This document shows, in pieces, positions 22,644 to 33,758 of a DNA stretch of 34,559 nt. The stretch spans positions 1 to 34,559 of the forward strand of contig WOGZ01000337.1 of assembly GCA_009733775.1 (NCBI GenBank). The letters are read 5' to 3'. The DNA comes from Alectoria sarmentosa (lineage: Eukaryota; Ascomycota; Lecanoromycetes; Lecanorales; Parmeliaceae). The notes below the pieces were generated by a model. It was not told the origin of the DNA, searched no databases, and saw only the letters and a list, made by a program, of their open reading frames with translations. The position numbers and the translations under genes were made by a program. Position 1 is the first letter of the stretch. Each line of letters begins with the position of its first letter.

Positions 22644-23269
22644 AGGAGACATGTCGCATCCTTCACCCATCACTGTGCCCCTTCTGAAGGTAAGCGAATT
22701 GACGGCGGAGATTGAATGAGGATGAGAGACGCGCTGGGAGAAGGCGTTTTTTTGCAGCAGGATTTTGCCAAGGAATGGTGAAGCTAGTCTTTATCTGTCG
22801 AATGTCTTGGCAGGAAATCAGACTATTACTTCCTGTGCAACGCAATAGCTTTTGCTTAACAAGGTTTACAATCACACCTTGTATTGTTACTTTCAGATCT
22901 GATTTATAAAAGAGATGGCATTACAACAGCCGGAAGCTTTCCTGTACATTGCTTTCCTGATGATTCGTGCTGTTTTGGGAGCAACGAGTCTCCGGTATTT
23001 GGGCGGCAGCTCCCGACTGAAGAGAACTTGAACAGGATTTCAATGCATGCAAGCGAACACCTGGAACCTCTAATACTAGCAGCTTTTTATCCACCCTTGC
23101 AAGCAGCCCATGGTGGTGTCTTGAAGCCAGTATCCATTGGTCTCAATTCTTGAAAAGTATGTGTTTGTGGTCGCGTGAGGTAACTCTGACAAAGATGTTC
23201 ATTCTTTGCCTTCGCACCATGCAACACGTCCAGGAGTTGTTGAGCAGCGCATACTTGTGTCCTTAGAAC
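22644..23269. other. Intergenic region between convergent genes
   Basis: 3' flanks of the NLR-like gene and the GH51 gene. Short frames only; nothing is recognised. Confidence 0.6.
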
Positions 23270-25142
23270 TCACGTCTTCCACCTCAGCATTGTGAGCGAG
23301 TGCCTCGGGAAGGTGAACATTCCCTCCCCATTCCATATACTCTCTCTCGCCACAACCTCCTTATCATTTTCATTCACATTGGTCACCCATACCCCATTAC
23401 CGGTCACCGTCCAAACCACCACCTTCCCCGTCTTCAAGCCTTTGATCTCCGTTTCCCACCCCCTCTGCTCATGAACGTTCACAACGACCACATTGCACCA
23501 ACTCTCTTCATCCACGCAAGCGCTGACATCCAACCACCCCACCTCTCTCATCGCTCCGAGCCACTTTGGCTCCGTCTCTCCGTCATAGGCCCCACATTTG
23601 ACCCACGCACTAACCCTCTCGCCTTTCATGTACTTTGAAAAGAGCCATAGAGGCCACCAGATAGTCTGCTTGACCATGCCTTTCTCACTGGTCAAGAGAG
23701 GGCCAAGCACATTCACAGCTTGCGCAAGACAAGCCATGCCGAGTTTGTCACTCTGTCTCACAAAAACATTTAACCATATGCCCACAGCCAGTGCATCACT
23801 GAGCGTATATTTCTCTTCGCCACCCTTCTCACCTTCCGCGCGCTTTGGATCCCAGACATTCGATTCATCAAAGCAGACCTTGGGCCTCCAAGTTGCGTCT
23901 TTGATGACCACCTTGTTGGCAATCAAGGCAGCATCTATAAGTGCAGAGATTGTTTGAATAGCTTTCTCGGCGGAGAGGGGAGCGAGAGCGTTGGGGATGT
24001 GCTTGTCAGCGATAGTATAGACGTGGATGCTGTGCATGTCTATTAGCGGGGTTTTGGGGAAAGGAGAGAAGTGATCCGCGATTGGCTGCAGGCAATGGTG
24101 GAGGACGTGGGAGTCCCATAGGGTGCCCTCTAGACCATCGGAACCACCGAGGATGAGTTTGATGGAGGGGTCGAGGAGTTTGAGGGCTAGCCGGACGGCT
24201 GTCAGTGAATAGCGAGGCTGGAAGGTCTCGACCAAGAGGAGATTTCGCAAAGGAGAATGTGAAATTACGTACCTTTGGCCCATGATAGGGCTTGCTGAGC
24301 GTATTGTTCGGGGGTCATCTGATTGACTTGCCATTCTCCCCACATTTCGTTTCCTAGAGCCCGGTATTTGCCCTGGCAGACGTTTAGCTGGGCGTCAGAA
24401 CTAGTGGGATCGATTCCAAAGGACAGAAAGGTCTACAAAGCTGGATATACTTACGTTGTAAGGCTCAGGGTGACCATTCTTCCGGCGTAGATTAGCGTAG
24501 TGGGTGTTTCTTGTACCGTTGCAGTATTCAACCCAGGCGAGAGCTAAGTAAAGCAATTCGTATGGCATACTAATAGAAAGCTGAGGGGCTTCTTACCTTC
24601 GTCAAGAGTCCCTGGTCGCAATTTAGCGGCCAAGCGAGTCCCAAGAACAACAGCGACATACCTGTGCCGAAGTTTAGACAAATGGAAGGCTCAGCCCCAA
24701 GCACCTGGCACCATTTCATGAACTCGTCTGTGCCGAATTGATTGGTCTCTGTAGTGACCCATGCTAGTTCAGGCCTTCATAAGTTCTCAGCTATCTGCGG
24801 CAGAAAGAATAGAATTAGTGCAGAAGGACTGTTTGCTCACCTTGACGGTCGGCCAGTTTTGGGTCCGACGCCATCAATCCAATGATAGGTAGCGCAAAAG
24901 TTCCCTCCTGGATACCTCACCACAGGCATCTTCAACTCTTTCAACGCCTCGAGCACATCTTTGCGGAAACCATTCTCATCTGACAGTGGATTTCCAGGAT
25001 CATAGACGCCTCCGTATATGCAACGTCCCATGTGCTCCGTGAAGCCACTGTAGATGTTCCTGTCAATCTTTGAGAGACGCTGTGAGATATCTACAGTCAC
25101 CGAGGGGGTTTCGTCGTCCGAGATTCTTGTAAAAGTGGCCAT
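23270..25142 (-). CDS. Alpha-L-arabinofuranosidase, GH51, intracellular type
   Basis: Exons: 24841-25142, 24662-24774, 24597-24611 (15 nt), 24455-24543, 24273-24372, 23270-24186; introns of 50-86 bp, all GT-AG, give 511 aa, the usual GH51 length. GH51 enzymes release terminal arabinofuranose from arabinan and arabinoxylan oligosaccharides with retention. Seen: GFTEHMGRCIYGG, VVRYPGGNF, DGVGPK, PELAWVTTETNQFGTDEF, GTLDEALAWVEYCNGT, then ALGNEMWGEWQV with the acid/base E182, DMHSIHVYT, and the nucleophile E314 in CFDESNVWD. The canonical motif is DEWNVW; here Trp is replaced by Ser315 (codon TCG). No signal peptide is present, so it is probably cytosolic and acts on imported oligosaccharides. 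The start ATG overlaps no other frame of interest and lies 139 bp after a TATA-like box. Neighbours do not form a sugar-use cluster. Confidence 0.93.
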
Positions 25143-26742
25143 GGCTGGAAAAATGATTACCGGTACTCGTTATTGAGATGAGGGATCGATTCCCTATGTG
25201 CGCTAAGCTTAATTCACGGGAACCTAATGGCGCGTAGGATTTGATGGCGAGGTGCGCTGGTACTTTCGACGCGCGATAGATATATAATGTCGGCGGGGGC
25301 GGGGACAATCAACTTTACGATCATACCAGCCTCGTATATGTACATAAAAAAGTCTCTCAAAAAGGGCCCTTGCGCACTATACAATAGACCAATGGTAATT
25401 TGATCGCCTTATAATAGCCACGCCAAGGCCTGGCCAAGGTAGCAAAAATCGATACCCGCTATTGTTCCGAACCGTCGGGGCCCAAATTTAGGGTACTTGG
25501 TCCAATACTTGTAGGTACCGTGCCTCGTAGCCTCCGAGTGGCACGTTGTGGGCAACAGATTTACCTATTTTCGTAAATTTACATAGTTGTGCTAAAAGCG
25601 ACATACCCATGCATCACAGCTGTATCGTGCCGTACCGAATAGTGCCCAGGATAGTATCCGAAACAATGGCGACAGGGGATGAAACAGGGAGCCCATAGTC
25701 TCCAACAAGTGAGATGTCAAAGAAGCTTATGGCCGAAGTGGTACCAATCTTTGAAATGTCAAATCACACGGATAGGGAGACAGCTTCGCGATTAACACCC
25801 AGCCGGTATTCATTTTCGTTCGTCAATGATACCTTGCTGGGCACGAAGGCCGCATTTTGCGTTGATGTATGAAGACTCAACGTCTTAGACTGCCTTTTTT
25901 GAGACGACTTGCGATTCCAGTAACAGACGACTTCAGCCGAACTCCAATCTTCGTGGTTGTTGGCTCTCCTCCTCCTGACGCCGGGGCTCCAAGGTCCGAT
26001 CTCATAGGGTCCGTCCTCATGGACCCAGTTATGTGCATTGGCGTATTTATAATGTTCCGGTCTCGCGTCCAAACGCAGGGACTCCAGGCCCCAGGCGAAG
26101 TATACGACTACGTGCATTACCGTGCTTGTTATGTTCCGACAAATTGCAGGCTGCAGAACCGGACAGCTCCTTTACCTCCGCTAATCGAACCCATGGCCAA
26201 GTCGTGTGCAAATAAATCGGTGAAAGAGTCGCAAGCCGTAGGAGTCTTCATTTTCGGTATGCCAAAACAGGGCATTCGCTTGATGAGAGGCCACTTTCCA
26301 CAGGTGAGGGCATTAATCAAGCAAGTGGAAAACCTATGTAGTCTACTCGTGGTAGATCGTTGGAAGCAAGAAGAGTGGACGGGTATCTGCATGCGCGTGA
26401 GGATGAATACGAGGTGAACCCCAGGCAGGGTACAAGCTATCAAGCGTGGAAGATCAAACCGCAGTTTCGCGGAGGTGACCTGGAAATCCGTATTGAGTTG
26501 GTTTTAACTCTCTCCAGTGACTATGCTCGAACAATATCGCGTTGCGGTTGGTAGAGTTCCTAATGCCAAGACCTTTTTTTCCTCACGTGACGCTCCTCCA
26601 AAGCGCCGCCTTCCGCTTTACGGGTAGACTAGCGGTTCTACAATTTATCCGTCTAGAATCCAGCGCGTCATTGATTTCGCCCTCTCCCTTGATATCGCGT
26701 ACAGACCATAGACATGTTCAAGCAAAAACCCGACAAACCATC
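25143..26742. other. Divergent intergenic region
   Basis: 5' flanks of the GH51 gene (minus) and the SRPBCC gene (plus). Two overlapping frames of opposite strand (25764-26117 minus, 25869-26417 plus) have no family resemblance and are not called. Confidence 0.5.
25281..25288 (-). promoter_or_regulatory. TATA-like box of the GH51 gene
   Basis: ATTATATA on the coding strand, about 139 bp before the ATG at 25142. Assigned by sequence and position only. Confidence 0.4.
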
Positions 26743-27339
26743 ATGGCATCTCCCTCCCTCGAAAGCGACAACGGTGTGAAAGCAGAACTAATCCCTCCCG
26801 TCCCAACCCCACACTGGGGTTCACAGTCCGGAGCCTCTTTCACAGTCCGCGCAACGACCACCATCAGCGCCCGACCCCAGCCCGTGCTAGATGGGCTTCT
26901 GGACACATCCACATGGCCAGAGTGGAACAACTTCGTCCCTCGAGCTTCCCTGTCCAACCCTTCTAAGGATTCTGATGATCCCACTCGACTCCATCCGGGC
27001 ACGGTATTCACGGAACACGTCGACATGGCCGGCCGCGGCAGATCTACTATTGTCAAGATGAAGCTGCTTATGACGACCCTTGATGAGATGGACGAGCCGG
27101 ACAAGAAAGGCTTCAGAGCGGTCTGGCTTGGAAAGGGCTATCCGGACTGGGCGTTGAGGTCGGAGAGGGTGCATGAGATCTACGAGGAGAGCGAGGGAGG
27201 GGGCACTGTGTACGATGTCTATGAGACTTTCAGTGGGCCTTTAGCTTGGGCTGTGAAGTTTTTCGTAGGGACTACGCTTGTGAAGAGATTTGGGCAGTGG
27301 AATGGAGAGTTGAAAGCGTTTGTGGAGGGGAGAAAGTGA
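26743..27339 (+). CDS. SRPBCC (START-like/polyketide cyclase-like) protein
   Basis: An intronless frame of 198 aa from the ATG in the context CATCATGG; the frame is open further upstream, but that part (rich in Arg, Ser and Phe) does not belong to the fold. The sequence follows the helix-grip pattern: SFTVRATTTISARPQPVLDG (32-51), LLDTSTWPEWNNFVP (52-66) with the W-x-x-WN motif typical of fungal members, several beta strands (TEHVDMAGRGRSTIVKMKLL; FRAVWLGK; TVYDVYETFSG), and a long amphipathic C-terminal helix ending FGQWNGELKAFVEGRK. Such proteins bind hydrophobic ligands in a cavity; neither ligand nor reaction is known here. No signal peptide. It is convergent with the orphan at 27481, 141 bp apart. 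Confidence 0.85.
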   Translation: MASPSLESDNGVKAELIPPVPTPHWGSQSGASFTVRATTTISARPQPVLDGLLDTSTWPEWNNFVPRASLSNPSKDSDDPTRLHPGTVFTEHVDMAGRGRSTIVKMKLLMTTLDEMDEPDKKGFRAVWLGKGYPDWALRSERVHEIYEESEGGGTVYDVYETFSGPLAWAVKFFVGTTLVKRFGQWNGELKAFVEGRK

Positions 27340-27480
27340 GGGAAGATGTGAGAATACTCCGTAGATGGGGGTATCTTTTTGAAGGTTTCTAGCCCTATAC
27401 TATTTACTCGTATTGCTTCGACTGTCTTGCAAAGCCTTGGCGATAATGCAAATGAATACCTCCAAGATGGCTCCTTCCCC

Positions 27481-28496
27481 TTAGCGACGGCTATACTCTC
27501 CACCAGCATGTGGGCGCGGGTTACCCATCAGCAGCTGTCGACGAGGGCGAGGGCGAGGGCGTTTACCACCGGATGGAGGCTTGCGTTGTTGACCACTAGA
27601 TTTCGGATGCCCATTGTCTTCCGATTCGGATGCGGAAGGCGAAGGCGTTTTCTTGCGGGAACAATAGGTGTTTGGCGGCGGAAGACCCTGCCTTCGGCTC
27701 CTGGTATGTTCTGTATGATTCCAAACCGGGTCATTGGAGTAGCAGTCTACCTTCTCAGAGTCGTGGGCACCTCTATGTTTCTATCAGAATCTCGCGTCAC
27801 ATACCACGATGGGCCCTGGCAAGGAAGAGATTCGATACGTACGAGCGAAATCTTTCATGGAGAACACGCGCTTGGTGGGCTTCTGTGTGCACATCAACAG
27901 CGGTCGCGGCCCAGTCGTGGTGAGTATCATCGTCGCTCAAGGTATGGTAAGCAGCATTACCGTGCATGTCTAGGAACGCCAATCGTGCTCTTGCATTGCT
28001 GAATATAGGTCAACGATACTCTCACAGTGTGGCACGTAGTAACTTACGCCTCGCTGAACTCGTCGTATCGCCGGGCAGGAGGGATCAGACGGCCATGTAC
28101 ACTTGGGATGAGCCCTGCCGATGTGCTCTCATAGTACTCTCGTTGCTCCTCATCGAGGCGTCTGAATTGAGTCGTCTCTATTCCACGTGCGGTCTTGTAG
28201 GCTGTTCTTGTCTGATTTCTGGGTTGTGTGCTCCTGCGGTATGCCCTATGGTCACGTTCCCTCGAGCTTCCACGAGGGAAACTAGGATGCGGTTCATGGC
28301 TCCCATCCGCCCTCAAGTGCCGTCCGTCGGGGGCAAAGCTTTCCGTCTCGCGGTACCGACTCGCATGCTCGGTTTGATAGTCCGCAGCAGAACCCGAATA
28401 GGAGGGGTATTTTCTATCAAAGTCTAGATTTTGCCGGTCTTGAACGTGAGTTTCTTCCCACTCATGCCCCGGAGTATTCCAGTGGTGGTCCCCCAT
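27481..28496 (-). CDS. Three-exon orphan protein, 302 aa
   Basis: Exons: 28048-28496, 27805-27998, 27481-27746. Introns are 49 bp (GTAAGT...TTCAG) and 58 bp (GTATGT...GGTAG); both junctions keep the frame and the last exon runs to a TAA, which supports a real gene. The start is the first ATG (MGDHHWNTPGHEWEETHV). The first 150 residues are hydrophilic and rich in Arg, Asp, Tyr and Ser, with RRLDEEQREYYESTSAG. The middle (about 150-215) is more ordered and His-rich (DTHHDWAATAVDVHTEAHQA, then FRSYVSNLFLARAHR). The tail is disordered and basic: Ser/Pro/Glu-rich, then KRPRPRPRRQLL, coded by a GAGGGC-type tandem run at 27541-27560. No signal peptide, membrane helix or known domain is seen. A nuclear or nucleic-acid-binding role is only suggested by the basic tail. 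Confidence 0.65.
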
Positions 28497-28710
28497 AATG
28501 GTCGATATGAGGTTAGATTGCACCCCTTTGCGGAAAAGATAGATGTGAATGCGTAAGTCTGAGCGCTTTCTTAGATTGAGAGAAGCAATACGGACTCTGA
28601 GACACTTAGATATGGGAGCTTTAGTTAGGGCCCTTCCCCTTTCTATAGGCTTCGCTCTGGGGTGATACTACTACAATGCGAGGTCGGAAGGGATTTCCCC
28701 ACGCGAAGTT

Positions 28711-29619
28711 TTACTGGATGCTCAGAGTAGCGCTAACGCTCCCGGTAGTATTGCATTTGAAGAGGGAATCTTCGCCCTCCAGAATATCACGAGCACTCAT
28801 CTTAGCTCGATAATTCGCTCGGGGTCTCCAAAACACGACGCTTGCAGCGTGTTCCGAGCGACTAGGACCAGGTAATAAGCTGTAATCTGTCATGGATGAG
28901 GGGGGATGTTTCCAAACAAAGCAAGAAATGTAGCCAGTAACAGCCAAACTTGCCTGCTTCCACCACACTGGGCTGCGGTCGTTTACCACGTGATGCTCCT
29001 GAATATTTCCAAAAACTTGTGGTCTTTGGGCTTGAGCCCTATCTGATGCTTCATTTTCGATTTACCAGAAGACTAAAGTTCTGCACTCGTCCTCTTGAAT
29101 CAGTGTCTCTCGACCATACATTGAGACTTCAAACCAATTCTGAACCTCCAACCAAAGTTAGTGTACTTACCAATTCATGTTGATTCTCTTGTAAAAGTAG
29201 TTTGGCCCGTTCTGGGCTCGGATTCTGGGTGCTGGGCCCATTCATGACTTCATCATTAACGCAGTCTACGCTTGTCAGTGCGAATATAGTCTAGAAACAT
29301 GTATTTTGGGCTCAAAATACGGGTTCTGAGACCCGCCATTAGTTCAAGATCAATGTAGTGTACGCTTACCGACATGTGATCACCATTGGTGCCATCTTAA
29401 ATGAAGCATTGTTCACTCACACTCTCAGTTCTTGGCTCAAGCCACACATGTGCCAACAATCTTGGAGTAATCATCCCTACTATCTTGCAGCCTTCCGTAG
29501 TTGTATCTTACCTTTCTAGCGTCCCAGTCACGGATCAACGCTCGCACTGCGATCATGTCTTTGGTTTGATAGGCCCTTATGATCTGACGCTGCGTTGGCA
29601 CTCTTCCGAGCCCGAGCAT
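28711..29619 (-). pseudogene. Unresolved or decaying multi-exon gene
   Basis: A first exon 29512-29619 starts at an ATG and reads 36 codons (MLGLGRVPTQRQIIRAYQTK..., ending DWDARK) to a GTAAGA donor. Downstream on the same strand are 29171-29265, which reads CVNDEVMNGPSTQNPSPERA and LLLQENQHEL up to a GTAAGT donor, and 28711-29010, which reads GNIQEHHVVNDRSPVWWKQA and a hydrophobic AVTGYISCFVW stretch to a stop. These pieces look protein-like and carry splice donors, but I could not connect them all in phase with introns of normal length. Either exon borders are missed or the gene is broken. No family was recognised. Confidence 0.35.
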
Positions 29620-30088
29620 TTTTCATCCTTCACCCTGCGGCCGCGAAGGCTGAGAAGGGAAGAAGGAAGCATAATCCGATCACCTGGCTAGGGAATGACA
29701 GAGAAAGAGAGGATCATTTCCTTGCTCAGCTAGTCTTGTGCGTAAGAAAGCGATGGGAGGCAATAGTCGGTGATGGCTGAAGGAAATGATATCCCTAATT
29801 CCGTCAGTGAGAGGAGGAAAGCGCCAAGCTTTCGGAGGAAAGCACGGGCCACTAGCTTCTATAGGTTAGCTCCTCCGCTACAAAGCGCGCATGACTCCGA
29901 TAGTAAGTAGAAAAGAACTAGACTTGCACACCTGTAATTCTACACTTCTCAAACTTCAACACCCTCCTTCCCTCACCTGCATACCAATCAAAATTCTTAC
30001 AGAAATCCGTCGTTGAGTCGCTCTCACCACCTCCTCAGAATTCGGAAAAGGGTTACTCTTCCATTATCGGAGCCCATTCATCACCGCC
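29620..30088. other. Intergenic region before the F-box gene
   Basis: 5' flank of the F-box-like gene; nothing else is recognised. Confidence 0.5.
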
Positions 30089-31786
30089 ATGCCAGAAGGC
30101 AGCGCATTAGAGCTGCTTTCTCCAGAGCTACAACAGCAAATCTTGTCACAATTGGATACTCTTGCGAGTCTGCATGCTCTCATTACAACATCACCTCGTC
30201 TCTATCAAGTCTTCCGGATCAACAAAGAAATCATTCTCTCAACAATCGCACGCCGGCTGCTCCCTCCTGCCGCGACACAAGACGCTCTGGCCATCGAGAA
30301 AGTATCGCAACCTGGACAACCTCCATTCTCACAAGACTCCGTGCTTGCTTTCTTTAATCTTTCACCAGACGAGCGACGCATATGGCAGAATTCAGTGCTT
30401 TCACCGCAAATGTCGCGAAAGCTATGTAGACTACACAAGACACTTCAATTCTTCATCTACGACTACTCACAGAACACTCTTCCCATTCTCGATCAACTCA
30501 GAAGGTCAGAAGACCCTACTATCAGAACGGAATACGGGCAATCCCGTCATGGATCATACTCCGAGCTCTCCATGTACGAACTGGAAAGACTCAGAAGAGC
30601 GTTCTGTCGATTTGAAACCTACAGACAACTCTTTGCCCGATGTTCGTCGGACTTCAATCATGACGTGCGGCCCTCCTTCAGGGAGCCACCGCTTTCCATC
30701 TTCGAGCAGGGGCAGATGTTCTTTCAACATATGCCAACGTACCAGATTGCCGAGGTCGCCTGCATTAGAGACTACTTATTCCGCCGCCTGCGCGGTATCT
30801 TCGATCAGGTAGAAGATGAGGCCGTAAAAGACTTGAAGGCAGGATTTCCCAACCCCGAGGACAAGGAGCAGGCCATGGAATGGGATGACAGGACCGGTGG
30901 GCGCTATGGCTACTTTCACTGGGACGAAGGCCACTACTTCACCTACGGCGGTAAATACGAGCAGAACTATCACATCGAGCACTTACTCTCGTTAGGACTA
31001 CCTTATATCCGCAGTATACTGGAGTCTACTGGCCATAAGCGACGAGACCTGCTGCTTCGTGACGGGTGCATATGTAGTTGCCAGCGAGAAACAAAGTTTC
31101 TTACGGCAGCTCTCGGTCTTGACCCCACCGGTCTACCCAGTGGGCAGTATGGGCGGCGGCTTAAGAGAGAACTCAACTCCTGTTTAGACAAGGAGGGTAA
31201 ATCGGATCTTCCTTCTGCCTGGTTGTGGGCACATGCCGATGGATATTACTTCGGGCTCGTGGACATGCGCTGGAAAGGACTGAGGGATTGGGGCTACGTG
31301 TTCTGGGACTCGGAAAGGCTTCAAGAGTCTGGAGTCCTAGATCAAGAGTAAGTGTCCTTGTAATGTCCATACAAACTTGACTCTAAGTTATACAGTCCGC
31401 ACGACTTGGAAGCAATCGAGTTCCATGAACTTCAGGCATCGCTACGCCCAAGTGTCCAAGAGCGCTGGATGGGCCCACAACCAATTGTCACCAACCTTGA
31501 TTGCGATGATCATTATTCCGAATACGACGAATCTCAAGGCCAGGAATTCGACGAAGGTGAAGAAGTTGAGCGCGAAGAAGACGACGAAGTTGAAGGAGAC
31601 CAGGAAGGAAGCGAAGGAGATGCAAAACACACAGAAGATAAAGCCGCGAGCCACGAGCCGTCATCAACCCACTCGTTGGCAGATAAGTGGATCCGGTATG
31701 CTGGGAATGCTATCTCAAAGATAATGGGCATCTGCTGGCGCTATCTTAAAGACAGTGGGCATTGGCTGGTGCCATCTTTTTTTTAA
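30089..31786 (+). CDS. F-box-like protein with acidic C-terminus, 549 aa
   Basis: Exon 1 is 30089-31347, exon 2 is 31396-31786; the 48 bp intron runs GTAAGT...ATACAG with a CTCTAAG branch-like site, and the join keeps the frame. The ATG has the good context CCGCCATGC. Residues 8-45 (LELLSPELQQQILSQLDTLA, then LHALITTSPRLYQVFR) form an F-box-like helix set of the kind that binds Skp1 in SCF ubiquitin ligases. The following 350 residues, with many Tyr, Arg and Trp, match the architecture of many fungal F-box proteins of unknown target. CICSC near residue 330 is a small Cys group. Exon 2 codes for a strongly acidic stretch (about 460-500: Glu/Asp-rich with EEVEREEDDEVEGDQEGSEG) and ends in a hydrophobic/aromatic tail. 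No partner gene lies nearby. Confidence 0.8.
31718..31777 (+). repeat. Two imperfect 29-30 bp direct repeats
   Basis: AAGATAATGGGCATCTGCTG (31718-31747 as a unit) recurs as AAGACAGTGGGCATTGGCTG (31749-31777). The first unit also has inverted ends (AAGATA/TATCTT). They code for the last residues of the F-box protein. Confidence 0.6.
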
Positions 31787-33209
31787 GATATTGTTGAACA
31801 CCTTGTGTTGCAACAAGGACGGCCAGCGTCTGGTGTCCTCGGCCACCTGAGTACTTTCGAGCCGTGTTAGGCTATTTGAACAATTCGTGAAGCACAACCC
31901 GCATGCGCAACATTGTCCTAAACGCTTCCATTCACTTCAGTCTCACTCCAGTCCTCGAATGCAAATGTGAACAACACAATGTGCTCTTAACGACCCAAAG
32001 ATTATTCAGGCGGTAACTCGAACCCAGGCAAGGGCGCTATGGACTGAAGTCTATTGTAAATACTACAAAGCCCCGCTCACCTCTGACATCGCCTTCTATC
32101 TGTAACGTCCTCACGCCAGACCGATGACCATCCGCCTCCTCTTTTCCCGAAAAGATCCTTGCCCTTCAAACACAGCTTCTATCTTCTGCTGTCAATACCG
32201 ATACCAGTTGCCTGCGACTTATCATGCTTGCATTGTTGCATTAAATAGTATCGTACACTCAACATTGATCTTTGCACTATGGTCGACTCGGGAGAACGTC
32301 TCGTCATGATCTGAACTGTTCCCACCTACGTTCTGACCAATTGATCATGGTGCGCCTACTCATCTAACACTCTACTCCAGCGTTCTACCTGCTACCTACT
32401 GCTGTCGCCAGTGGGCAGTCTAACATCATGCCAGACACCGTATTGGACATCTGATATCGTCCAGGACCACTACACGCTATAGCCAAGTGATCGACGCAGT
32501 ATGAGGGTAGGCTCCTAGGACCAGTACACGATTTCACCAATTCGAGTCTGGCCGCTCTAAAGCGTGTTAGAGTCTCGAAATGAGGTGCAACTCATTCTCC
32601 AAAAATCAACGCGTTGTAGGATGAGCCTCGCACATATTGCGGTTCAATGGGCGTAAAAATTGGAGGAATTGGCAATCGCTCTTGGGGATTTATGGCCAGA
32701 ACATATCTGGTAGCAAGGCTATGATTATGTACACACCAAGGATATGCTGACACTGCCTTCCATAATCTATCTAGACCTCCTCGTCAATTTCAGCTTTGCA
32801 TCCTCGCGTTTTCATGGTGCTGGGTGACTTAGCGTATCAAAATTCACTTAAAGGCAACATTCTTTTTCATCAGTGTCTTCTTCGACCTCTTTTGCTCTTC
32901 AGACACTATATGATGAGTCAATTGGGTTACCCCATGCCTGAAGGCATTCTTCGAAAAACTGAAGTAACGGATTGAAGTTCATGTGAAAATGCAATCGAAG
33001 AACTCCTGGAGTATCTGCGGTGGGCTCGCAATCTAGAGATGTGTATCACAGTATTTGTCAACAATCGGTTGTCGTGGGAAATCATGCCACAAGCGATATT
33101 CGAGAGCTCAGGTACAACGACAACGGCCTTGTCTAGAACCATTGTCAAAGGGAACCTCTCACCATTGGAACAGAGCGACTTTCTCGAGGGTTTATTCCTT
33201 GCCTTCCTC
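31787..33209. other. 1.4 kb region without a supported gene
   Basis: Only frames under about 75 codons, none with a recognisable family or splice partner. No RNA gene or repeat was seen. Confidence 0.5.
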
Positions 33210-33217
33210 TATATAAT
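33210..33217 (+). promoter_or_regulatory. TATA-like box before the RING pseudogene
   Basis: TATATAAT followed by a CACGTG box (33230-33235), about 210 bp before an ATG at 33424 and 250 bp before the RING frame. It could be the remaining promoter of the broken gene. Confidence 0.35.
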
Positions 33218-33461
33218 CTTTGTTTAAACACGTGTACATTGCCATTTCCCGGCTTTTTCCTCTTCCTTTTTCCCTTCAATCCAGGACACGTTACACAGCA
33301 ACCAACACGAGAACCCAGCACAGCATCCGAGAATCAGCCGCCGACTTCGCAAGTTGGGGATAATCAGCATCGAGTGCATCCCCGCAAAGAAAATCACGCG
33401 CAATCAATGAAATCGTCCCCATCATGCCAAACATTCAACATCCCATCGTAACTTTCACTAA

Positions 33462-33758
33462 AGTATCGCAACATTCACAGACGGCCTTCCAGAGCTCTAA
33501 CCGTCCGATCTTCCCGACGGCGACTCCCCATGCCCGATATGCAAGGAGCCATTCCTCTCTGACGCGTGTCCCGAGCCACCAGTATCACTCCCATGTGGCC
33601 ATGTATACGGAAGGAGGTGCTTGAAGAAATAGTGTCCGTCATCGCTGGAGAAGACTCCGACGACTTGCCCAATGTGTCGTGCTGAGATTCTGCCCAAGAT
33701 GGCAGAGGGCAGCTCGCGGGGTGCGCGCAGGGAAAATGCTAGAAGTCGGCGCCAGTAG
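33462..33758 (+). pseudogene. RING-finger protein gene with two nonsense codons
   Basis: One frame of 99 codons reads through a RING-type zinc site: CPIC, a 17-residue spacer, CGHVYGRRC, then TCPMCRAE and a basic tail ending at TAG 33756. The spacing fits the fungal RING variant in which the fifth ligand is Gly. Two in-frame stops break it: TAA at 33498, before PSDLPDGDS, and TAG at 33630, right after CLKK, where relatives usually have Trp. No frameshift is needed. Both stops fit C-to-T changes at CpA (CAA to TAA; TGG to TAG read on the other strand), which is the RIP pattern. RING proteins act as ubiquitin E3 ligases. The upstream end is unclear: another TAA lies at 33459, and an ATG at 33424 is in a different frame. 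A programmed readthrough or an unseen intron cannot be excluded. Confidence 0.65.

Noticed and set aside
21992..22666. 224-codon minus-strand frame
   Set aside because: Antisense to the last exon of the NLR-like gene; its length follows from codon bias of the real frame.
25764..26417. Two overlapping frames on opposite strands (117 and 182 codons)
   Set aside because: Neither shows a domain, a convincing start or a splice partner; they overlap each other in the GH51/SRPBCC intergenic region.
27379..28002. 207-codon plus-strand frame
   Set aside because: Antisense to the three-exon 302-aa gene, whose splice sites and frame are better supported.
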